A stretch of 5,302 nt of DNA from Balneolales bacterium (GTDB taxonomy: Bacteria > Bacteroidota > Rhodothermia > Balneolales > HLUCCA01). Where the stretch lies: NCBI GenBank assembly GCA_022565415.1, contig JAIUMT010000246.1:1-5302 (forward strand), in the 5' to 3' direction. The translations under genes were made by a program, and so were the position numbers. A model generated the notes under the pieces. It was not told the DNA's origin. It worked only from the letters and a program-made list of their open reading frames with translations, and made no database searches. Position 1 is the first letter of the stretch; each line of letters opens with the position of its first letter. This document shows positions 1 through 5,302 of the stretch, one piece after another.

Positions 1-466
1 CTACACCAGCTCCACCAAAAAGTCCGATTTTACCACCTTTAGCGTAAGGACAAAGCAAATCAACAACTTTAATACCGGTTTCGAGCATTTCGGTAGCTGA
101 AGACAGATCTTTGAATTCAGGCGCAGGACGGTGAATCGCATACTGACGATCGCCTTTGGGAGGCGTAATACCATCAATAGATTCACCTACAATATTGAAC
201 AAACGACCGCGTACATCTTCACCAATTGGCATTGAAATAGTAGTACCTGTATCGATTACTTCCATCTCGCGTACGAGTCCGTCGGTTGAATCCATTGCGA
301 TGGTTCGAACCCGGTTTTCACCAAGGTGTTGAGCTACTTCCAATACCAGTTTACGCCCGTCTTCGAGCGGGATGTACAAAGAGTTCAGGATCGCCGGCAG
401 TTCACCTTCTAGAAAATCAACGTCAACTACAGGTCCGATTACTTGAGCTACGGTTCCTTTGTTCAT
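1..466 (-). CDS. atpD: F1 ATP synthase subunit beta, N-terminal part (cut by window edge)
   Basis: This gene encodes the catalytic beta subunit of the F1 sector of the membrane-bound F0F1 ATP synthase, which makes ATP from ADP and phosphate using the ion gradient. Translation from the ATG at 466-464 gives 155 residues, about a third of the usual ~460. It opens with MNKGTVAQVIGPVVDVDF, the typical N-terminal beta-barrel of this family. Further hallmarks are MDSTDGLVREMEVIDTG, the GRLFNIVGESIDG segment, and HRPAPEF near residue 115. The visible part ends at KIGLFGGAGV, so the Walker A loop (GGAGVGKT in the family) is interrupted by the window edge and its Lys and Thr are not visible. The ATG is preceded by AT-rich sequence with no Shine-Dalgarno motif. 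The gene starts its own transcript, divergent from rsmB; no atpG lies upstream, unlike the E. coli order. The alpha subunit is the only close alternative, but the N-terminus and the GGAGV loop fit beta. Nothing seen suggests a defect. Confidence 0.97.
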   Translation of the reverse strand, partial: MNKGTVAQVIGPVVDVDFLEGELPAILNSLYIPLEDGRKLVLEVAQHLGENRVRTIAMDSTDGLVREMEVIDTGTTISMPIGEDVRGRLFNIVGESIDGITPPKGDRQYAIHRPAPEFKDLSSATEMLETGIKVVDLLCPYAKGGKIGLFGGAGV

Positions 467-509
467 TAGGCTAAATATTTAATTATGTGATGGATGAGCG
501 CGTCTGTAA

Positions 510-523
510 ACACGTACTCGTGT
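510..523 (-). repeat. Short perfect inverted repeat in the atpD leader
   Basis: ACACG and CGTGT flank a four-base spacer, giving a five-base-pair hairpin (read ACACG-AGTA-CGTGT on the atpD strand). It lies between the predicted atpD transcription start (about 546) and the start codon at 466, so it would sit in the 5' untranslated leader. There is no T-run after it in the atpD direction, so it is not a usual terminator. It may be a leader structure, a protein-binding palindrome, or chance. Confidence 0.3.
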
Positions 524-552
524 AGATAGTAAATCTGTTTTATAATAGCTCG

Positions 553-584
553 CAAAGTTAGCCAAATTCATTTCGAAATGCAAA
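553..584 (-). promoter_or_regulatory. Bacteroidota-type promoter of atpD
   Basis: Read on the minus strand, TTTG (584-581) is followed after 20 bases by TAACTTTG (560-553). This matches the Bacteroidota housekeeping promoter pattern, a -33 TTTG and a -7 TAnnTTTG about 19-21 bases apart. The expected transcription start lies near 546, which gives atpD an untranslated leader of about 80 bases. The motif match is direct; use in the cell is inferred. Confidence 0.72.
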
Positions 585-626
585 GTACAAGCTGGCGTAA
601 TCTTTCTTGCAACTAAGAATAATTGT

Positions 627-659
627 ACTGTAATCAATCAGTTCATTTGCGTATTTTTG
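627..659 (+). promoter_or_regulatory. Candidate promoter of rsmB
   Basis: TATTTTTG at 652-659 fits the Bacteroidota -7 pattern TAnnTTTG exactly. The -33 element is poor: only ACTG (627-630) lies at a suitable distance, 21 bases upstream, in place of TTTG. If used, transcription would start near 666, leaving a leader of about 80 bases before the TTG start at 746. The AT-rich setting makes chance matches likely, so this is tentative. Confidence 0.35.
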
Positions 660-673
660 ACCCTTGATATATA

Positions 674-704
674 TACGACGTTTTTCAATGTGGAATTTGT
701 CGTA
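674..704 (+). repeat. Inverted repeat TACGAC / GTCGTA upstream of rsmB
   Basis: TACGAC (674-679) and GTCGTA (699-704) are perfect inverted copies separated by 19 bases. A smaller TTC (684-686) / GAA (693-695) pairing could form inside, giving a stem with an internal loop. It lies between the candidate rsmB promoter and the gene start, so it could be a leader hairpin or an operator-like site. It is short enough to be chance. Confidence 0.25.
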
Positions 705-745
705 AACCGTTTTTTGAAATTATTCATATTAAACAGCGTAATACA

Positions 746-2071
746 TTGGATACCTCACTTACAGCCCGACTTGCCAGCATTAGAGTACTTACACAATTCG
801 ACGAGACAAACTATTTAGACATTAAAGTTCTCAACGAACTGGACGGGCGCGAACGTGGGCAGGCCAACGAATACATTCAAGGCATACTCCGACGCCGTTC
901 TTTCATCGATTTTGTCATTGCAGAGTACAGCTCCGTTCCTCTGGAAGAGCTCGAAGTTTTCTTCAAAAACATTCTGCGCCTCGGCATTTACGATATGCTC
1001 TTCATGGATGGTACTCCAGATCACGCTGCCATCAACGAACCTGTTGAAATTGCAAAACGACAAATCAGTTCGAAGTCCGGCGATATGGCTAACGCCATTT
1101 TGCGACGAGTTCAACGCGAGCGCGAAGCCAATCAGTTGCCAAAACCTGCAATGGCCGACCGTTCAGAACTAGTAGCAACAACATTTTCACACCCTAAATG
1201 GATGGTCGAACGCTACGTTAAACGTTTTGGCGAACGCGAAGCATTTCAACTGATGCAGGCCAATAATCGCCGCCCTGAGTATTTCCTTCGAGCTAACAAC
1301 CTGCGTACAAAAACCGAGAATTTCCGTCTGCGACTCGAGAAAAGCGGCATACCGTTCGAAGAAAACGACTGGCTTCCATCTTATTTCAAAGTTGCAAGTG
1401 TCGCTGAAGTTCGTAGCAAAGGCTGGTTCGAGAAAGGACTTTGTCAGGTTCAAGACATCGCTGCCGGCTTCGCTCCTGCAATTCTAGATCCTCAGCCCGG
1501 CGAATCTGTTTACGACCTATGCGCTGCTCCTGGTACCAAGACCATCGTTCTGGCAGACATGATGAACAACGAAGGCACAATCTTCTCTGTTGATATCTCC
1601 CAAGAACGAATTGGTAAAATTGCCGAAAACGCCGAAAACTTTGGTGCCGATATCGTTAAAATCCAACGAGCCGACATTATCGAAGAACGTTTCAAACTGG
1701 CTGATGCCGTCCTGCTCGACGTTCCTTGCACCGGAACCGGCGTCTTGAGTAAACGCGCCGATCTGCGCTGGAAACGTACTCCCGATGAACTCAAAGCCAT
1801 CACCGAAAAACAAGCTGAACTTCTCGATGCTGCTGCCAATATGGTCAAAAAAGGCGGACGACTTGTCTACGCAACCTGCTCGATCGAACCTGAGGAAAAC
1901 ATGATGCAAATCGAAAACTTCCTCAAAGAGTACAACAATTTCGAACTTCAGCCCCTCGACGATTATCTGCCAGAGGAAGTTCTTTCCGAAGACAAGCTGT
2001 CTTATCAGACGCTCCCTCATAAGCATAACTGCGACGGACACTTCGGAGTGTTACTAAAACGGGTCATTTAA
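746..2071 (+). CDS. rsmB: 16S rRNA (cytosine(967)-C(5))-methyltransferase RsmB/Sun
   Basis: This SAM-dependent enzyme makes 5-methylcytosine in 16S rRNA (position 967 in E. coli numbering), acting in the cytoplasm on the small-subunit RNA. The 441 residues match the family (E. coli 429). Residues ~1-135 form the NusB-like RNA-binding domain, with NEPVEIAK and NAILRRVQRE. The Rossmann methyltransferase domain follows: motif I DLCAAPGTKT (257-266), the acidic end of strand 2 at VDIS (282-285), an acidic AD at 309-310, motif IV DVPCTGTG (325-332) and motif VI ATCS (376-379). By family knowledge Cys378 is the nucleophile that attacks C6 of the cytosine, and Cys328 helps release the product. Motif I has Thr264 where most members have Gly. 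The start is TTG: an in-frame stop at 665-667 and no ATG or GTG between leave it as the best start, and it places the NusB domain properly. There is no Shine-Dalgarno sequence. The 5' neighbour atpD is divergent; a terminator follows. The full pair of cysteines and the NusB domain favour RsmB over RsmF or other m5C enzymes. Confidence 0.95.
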   Translation: MDTSLTARLASIRVLTQFDETNYLDIKVLNELDGRERGQANEYIQGILRRRSFIDFVIAEYSSVPLEELEVFFKNILRLGIYDMLFMDGTPDHAAINEPVEIAKRQISSKSGDMANAILRRVQREREANQLPKPAMADRSELVATTFSHPKWMVERYVKRFGEREAFQLMQANNRRPEYFLRANNLRTKTENFRLRLEKSGIPFEENDWLPSYFKVASVAEVRSKGWFEKGLCQVQDIAAGFAPAILDPQPGESVYDLCAAPGTKTIVLADMMNNEGTIFSVDISQERIGKIAENAENFGADIVKIQRADIIEERFKLADAVLLDVPCTGTGVLSKRADLRWKRTPDELKAITEKQAELLDAAANMVKKGGRLVYATCSIEPEENMMQIENFLKEYNNFELQPLDDYLPEEVLSEDKLSYQTLPHKHNCDGHFGVLLKRVI

Positions 2072-2089
2072 CTTACGACCCGAATCAGA

Positions 2090-2118
2090 AAAAGCCTTCC
2101 CCATAAATGAAGGCTTTT
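2090..2118 (+). terminator. Intrinsic terminator after rsmB
   Basis: AAAAGCCTTC (2090-2099) pairs perfectly with GAAGGCTTTT (2109-2118) around a nine-base loop; the stem ends in T's and is followed by CTGTTT. It lies 18 bases past the rsmB stop codon. The A-run on the 5' side means it could also work on the minus strand, although no minus-strand gene faces it here. The rest of the 114-base spacer up to valS shows no convincing promoter. Confidence 0.85.
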
Positions 2119-2185
2119 CTGTTTACTACCATTTCGCACCGCCACACGTTTACATCCGAACAAAGAAATCATTTCAGCACAGAAC

Positions 2186-4879
2186 ATGTCTACCGACTCA
2201 ACATCAATCAACGAGCTCCCCAAGCAATTCGACCCACTTTCCATCGAATCGAAGTGGTACTCATACTGGACCGAAAAGAACTATTTCCATTCTGAGCCCG
2301 ATAACCGGGAACCCTTTGCTGTTGTTATTCCGCCTCCGAACGTTACCGGTGTGCTCCACATGGGACACATGCTGAACAACACCATCCAGGATGTTTTGGT
2401 GCGTCGAGCTCGAATGTTAGGAAAAAATGCGTGCTGGGTGCCAGGTACCGATCATGCCTCCATCGCCACCGAAGCGAAAGTCGTGCAACGCCTGCGTACA
2501 AAAGGCATCAAAAAGTCTGACCTTTCCCGCGACGATTTCATGAAACACGCCTGGGAATGGACCGAAGAACACGGCGGAATCATTCTCGAGCAGTTGAAAA
2601 AACTCGGGGCTTCGTGCGACTGGGAGCGAACCCGATTTACTCTCGAAGAGGATTTGTCTGAGGCAGTCATTGATTCGTTTATCGAGTTGCATCAGCGCGG
2701 ACTCATTTACCGTGGTTTACGAATGATAAACTGGGATCCCGAGGCTAAAACTGCGCTCTCCGACGAAGAAGTCATCTTCAAAGAGCAGAACTCACGATTC
2801 TATCATATTAAGTACAAACTCACAGACTCCGACGATTTTCTTGCAATTGCGACCACCCGTCCGGAAACCATCTTAGCTGATGTAGCCGTTTGTGTTAACC
2901 CGAATGATGAGCGCTACAAAAAGTTCATCGGGAAGACGGTAATTGTGCCGGTTATAGAGCGGGAAGTTCCGGTAATTGCTGATGAATATGTTGAAATGGA
3001 GTTCGGAACCGGTTGTTTGAAAATCACGCCTGCTCACGACCGAAACGATTATGATATTGGTCAGAAGCACGGATTACCGGTGATCGATATGCTTGAGGCA
3101 GACGGAACCCTCAGCGCAGAAGCCGTTCATTATGTTGGCAAAGACCGATTTGAAGTCCGCAAGCTCATCGCCAAAGACCTCGAAGAAGCCGGAGTGCTTA
3201 TAAAAGTCGAGGACATGCAGAACAAAATCGGCTACAGCGAAAGAACCGATGTTGTAATCGAGCCTCGTCTCTCCTTGCAGTGGTTTTTGAATATGAAAGA
3301 GTTGGCCAAACCGGCCCTCGAACATGTAGAAAACGACGAAATCAAATTTCACCCGGCGAAGTTTAAAAACTCGTACCGTCATTGGATGGAGAATATTCAG
3401 GATTGGTGCATTTCGCGTCAGCTGTGGTGGGGACATCGAATTCCGGCCTGGTATTTCGGAGAAGGCGAGAATGATTTCGTGATTGCCAAAGACATCGATA
3501 CTGCACTCGAATTTGCCCGCGAGAAGACGGGAAATGCCCAACTACAACCCGCAGAACTTAAACAAGACGAAGATGTTCTTGATACCTGGTTCTCGTCGTG
3601 GTTATGGCCAATTACCGTGTTCGATGGCATGAAAGATCCTGAGAATAAGGACATCAAATATTATTATCCGACGCAGGATTTGGTAACGGCCCCTGAAATC
3701 ATGTTTTTCTGGGTAGCCCGCATGATTATGGCCGGATACGCATTCCGAGGCGAAAAACCGTTCTCTAACGTATATTATCATGGTATTGTGCGCGATAAAC
3801 AACGCCGAAAAATGTCGAAATCGTTGGGCAACTCGCCCGATCCGCTCGATTTAATTAAAAGCTACGGCGCCGACGGAACCCGGGTTGGAATGCTGTTTTC
3901 CTCACCAGCAGGTAACGATTTGCTTTTCGACGAGGCATTATGCGAGCAAGGACGAAACTTCTCGAACAAAATCTGGAATGCGTTTCGGTTTTTGGTCATG
4001 AATATGGAAGAAGGTCGCTCTTACACCCCAAAACTTCCCAAAAACAGCGATTTATTGGTCGACCAGTGGATGATGAGCAGGCTAAATCAGACCACAGCTG
4101 CAATGAATGAAGATTTCGACCGGTACCGGCTTAACGAAGCTCTTCAGAAAGTGTATGCCTTGGTTTGGGATGATTTCTGCGACTGGTACATTGAGTTGTG
4201 CAAATCTGATGTACCTGGCGAGAAGGTTCCGGCCGACAGACTGGAAAGTGCGTTGGGAATTTTCGAGGCGCTGATGAAGCTTTTGCATCCGTTCATGCCG
4301 TTTATCACCGAAGAAATCTGGCATCATATTCGTCAGCGGGACCAAGATCAGGCGTTAATCGTATCGTCGTGGCCAATTGTTCAAAACAATGCCATCAATC
4401 CCGAATCGGAAGAAACCTTTGCGCTGATTCAGCAATTGGTATCGGCTTTGCGTAACATTCGCGCTGAGGCAAATGTACCTCCGAGCAAGCCAATCGATGT
4501 TATCATCAACACACACAACGATGAAACGACATCCAGATTGAATAGCGAGTCGTGGGTGATTAACAAGTTGCAGAAACTAAGTTCGTTGAATATTGCGACC
4601 AACGCCGAGAAACCCCAGCTCGTCGCTTCTGCGGTAGTTGCTGGAATCGAGATTTCAGTACCTCTAGCCGGACTTATCGACCTAGATAAAGAACGTCAGC
4701 GTATTGAAAAAGAAATCCAGCGTTTTGAGGGTTTCAAGAAAGGCGTTGAGGCGAAGTTATCGAACGAGAGCTTTGTATCCCGCGCACCCGAAGCCGTTGT
4801 TCAGAACGAACAGAATAAACTTCGTGATGCCAACAGCAACCTGGAAAAACTTCGCGAACAACTTGCATCATTAGGCTAA
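2186..4879 (+). CDS. valS: Valine--tRNA ligase (ValRS)
   Basis: This class Ia synthetase activates valine with ATP and charges tRNA-Val in the cytoplasm; it also hydrolyses Thr mistakenly attached to that tRNA. The 897 residues are in the bacterial range (E. coli 951). The catalytic core opens with PPPNVTGVLHMGH, in which HMGH (58-61) is the HIGH signature; INWDPEAKTALSDEEV starts at 181. The inserted CP1 editing domain (~200-345) has TTRPE (223-227) and KITPAHDRNDYDIG from 279, whose Lys279, Thr281, Asp285 and Asp288 correspond to the known editing residues of Thermus ValRS. The core resumes with WCISRQLWWGHRIP (from 407), DTWFSSWLWP (from 466) and the KMSKS loop (542-546). The helical anticodon-binding domain spans ~591-755, and a charged coiled-coil tRNA-binding arm spans ~827-897. 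That arm and the motif set separate it from IleRS and LeuRS. The ATG at 2186 is chosen because it gives a family-like N-terminus; no Shine-Dalgarno sequence precedes it. It has its own terminator, and all key motifs are intact. Confidence 0.98.
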   Translation: MSTDSTSINELPKQFDPLSIESKWYSYWTEKNYFHSEPDNREPFAVVIPPPNVTGVLHMGHMLNNTIQDVLVRRARMLGKNACWVPGTDHASIATEAKVVQRLRTKGIKKSDLSRDDFMKHAWEWTEEHGGIILEQLKKLGASCDWERTRFTLEEDLSEAVIDSFIELHQRGLIYRGLRMINWDPEAKTALSDEEVIFKEQNSRFYHIKYKLTDSDDFLAIATTRPETILADVAVCVNPNDERYKKFIGKTVIVPVIEREVPVIADEYVEMEFGTGCLKITPAHDRNDYDIGQKHGLPVIDMLEADGTLSAEAVHYVGKDRFEVRKLIAKDLEEAGVLIKVEDMQNKIGYSERTDVVIEPRLSLQWFLNMKELAKPALEHVENDEIKFHPAKFKNSYRHWMENIQDWCISRQLWWGHRIPAWYFGEGENDFVIAKDIDTALEFAREKTGNAQLQPAELKQDEDVLDTWFSSWLWPITVFDGMKDPENKDIKYYYPTQDLVTAPEIMFFWVARMIMAGYAFRGEKPFSNVYYHGIVRDKQRRKMSKSLGNSPDPLDLIKSYGADGTRVGMLFSSPAGNDLLFDEALCEQGRNFSNKIWNAFRFLVMNMEEGRSYTPKLPKNSDLLVDQWMMSRLNQTTAAMNEDFDRYRLNEALQKVYALVWDDFCDWYIELCKSDVPGEKVPADRLESALGIFEALMKLLHPFMPFITEEIWHHIRQRDQDQALIVSSWPIVQNNAINPESEETFALIQQLVSALRNIRAEANVPPSKPIDVIINTHNDETTSRLNSESWVINKLQKLSSLNIATNAEKPQLVASAVVAGIEISVPLAGLIDLDKERQRIEKEIQRFEGFKKGVEAKLSNESFVSRAPEAVVQNEQNKLRDANSNLEKLREQLASLG

Positions 4880-4915
4880 CCCCCGTATCCCTGCCGACTA
4901 TCCAACTTTTTATAT

Positions 4916-4954
4916 GGTAATCGACGTGCCAATATGTGCGCCGATTGCCTTTTT
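4916..4954 (+). terminator. Intrinsic terminator after valS
   Basis: GGTAATCG (4916-4923) pairs with CGATTGCC (4942-4949) over eight positions with one G-T wobble, and five T's follow (4950-4954). An inner GTGC (4926-4929) can pair with GCGC (4938-4941), lengthening the stem with a two-base bulge on the 5' side. It sits 36 bases past the valS stop and separates valS from the helicase gene. No matching promoter for the helicase was recognised in the remaining 35 bases. Confidence 0.8.
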
Positions 4955-4989
4955 ATTATATCTGAAATTTCGAAAACGTTAGTTTCCTC

Positions 4990-5302
4990 ATGAACTCACA
5001 ATCAAACGGCAGTCAGGATTTATTCGCCGGTAACGACATGACCGATTACCTGGCTGAACTCAACGACCGTCAATCTCAGGCTGTTTTGCACTCTGATGGT
5101 CCTTTACTTATCATCGCCGGTGCAGGTAGTGGTAAAACCCGGGTTTTAACCTATCGCATCGCACAGCTACTTTCAGCTAAGAAGTCCGGGGCCAGCGAAA
5201 TTCTGGCACTTACGTTCACTAAAAAAGCCGCCCGCGAGATGCGTGAACGTATCGAGCATATTATCGGTCCTGAAGCCAATAAACTTTGGATGGGGACATT
5301 TC
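4990..5302 (+). CDS. UvrD/PcrA-family ATP-dependent DNA helicase, N-terminal part (cut by window edge)
   Basis: This is the start of a superfamily 1A 3'-5' DNA helicase, the group that includes UvrD, PcrA and Rep, which unwinds DNA in excision repair, mismatch repair and replication restart. The 104 visible residues contain the Q-motif segment LNDRQSQAV (24-32), Walker A AGAGSGKTR (43-51, with Lys49 and Thr50 for ATP binding), and motif Ia LALTFTKKAAREMRERI (72-88). The last visible residues are MGTF, the beginning of motif Ib (usually TFHS). Full family members have about 650-780 residues, so most of the protein lies outside the window. The ATG at 4990 is taken as start, but Met17 (5038) would give MTDYLAELNDRQSQAV, closer to typical PcrA starts. 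No Shine-Dalgarno sequence precedes either. UvrD, PcrA and Rep cannot be told apart from this part, so no symbol is given; RecB and AddA are less likely because of the short, compact N-terminus. Confidence 0.93.
   Translation, partial: MNSQSNGSQDLFAGNDMTDYLAELNDRQSQAVLHSDGPLLIIAGAGSGKTRVLTYRIAQLLSAKKSGASEILALTFTKKAAREMRERIEHIIGPEANKLWMGTF

Noticed and set aside
286..474. Plus-strand 62-codon open frame opposite atpD
   Set aside because: It is antisense to the well-conserved atpD N-terminus and has no family resemblance.
1517..2041. Minus-strand open frame of 174 codons inside rsmB
   Set aside because: It lies wholly antisense to the conserved methyltransferase domain, shows no recognisable motif, and its composition is what the reverse strand of a coding region gives.
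2151..2158. TACATCCG as a -7 promoter element for valS
   Set aside because: It has two mismatches to TAnnTTTG, and no TTTG lies at the proper distance upstream.
2107..2295. Plus-strand 62-codon open frame
   Set aside because: Its ATG lies in the terminator hairpin, and it overlaps the start of valS in another frame.
3074..3541. Minus-strand open frame of 155 codons inside valS
   Set aside because: It is antisense to conserved ValRS core and editing sequence, with no recognisable domain or upstream signals.
3581..3610. Trp472 in the ValRS segment WFSSWLWP where many bacteria have Ala
   Set aside because: From memory of the family this form occurs in Bacteroidota-type ValRS, so I treat it as a lineage trait rather than an anomaly.
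4980..4987. TAGTTTCC as a -7 promoter element for the helicase gene
   Set aside because: It has two mismatches, no -33 partner, and lies so close to the ATG that the transcript would be essentially leaderless.
1..5302. tRNA or rRNA genes, CRISPR arrays, insertion sequences, toxin-antitoxin or defence genes
   Set aside because: No cloverleaf-like sequence, regular repeat array, transposase motif or terminal inverted repeat was seen; the window is filled by housekeeping genes with short spacers.

Overview
The window carries ordinary housekeeping genes and no mobile, CRISPR or defence element that I can see. Four protein-coding genes are recognisable. They are the N-terminal third of atpD on the minus strand (cut by the left edge), complete rsmB/sun and valS on the plus strand, and the N-terminal part of a UvrD/PcrA-type helicase on the plus strand (cut by the right edge).

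Organism: none of the four start codons has a recognisable Shine-Dalgarno sequence. The atpD upstream region carries a good match to the Bacteroidota-type promoter (TTTG, 20 bases, TAACTTTG). ValRS is of the bacterial type. These signs suggest a member of Bacteroidota or a close relative such as Balneolota/Rhodothermota, with moderate GC content. This placement is inference from signals and protein flavour; no database comparison was possible.

Layout: atpD reads leftward from 466. A 279-base divergent spacer (467-745) holds the atpD promoter, a weaker candidate promoter for rsmB and two short inverted repeats. rsmB (746-2071) begins with TTG and is closed by a clear intrinsic terminator (2090-2118). 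valS (2186-4879) follows after a 114-base spacer and is closed by a second hairpin plus T-run (4916-4954). The helicase gene starts at 4990, or possibly 5038.

How the genes relate: rsmB (16S rRNA methylation) and valS (tRNA charging) both serve translation, but the terminator between them argues for mostly separate transcripts. atpD (energy) and the helicase (DNA repair/replication) appear to be chance neighbours. No undescribed system was found. The points worth a second look are modest: the TTG start, the helicase start choice, a non-glycine residue in RsmB motif I, and the leader hairpins.
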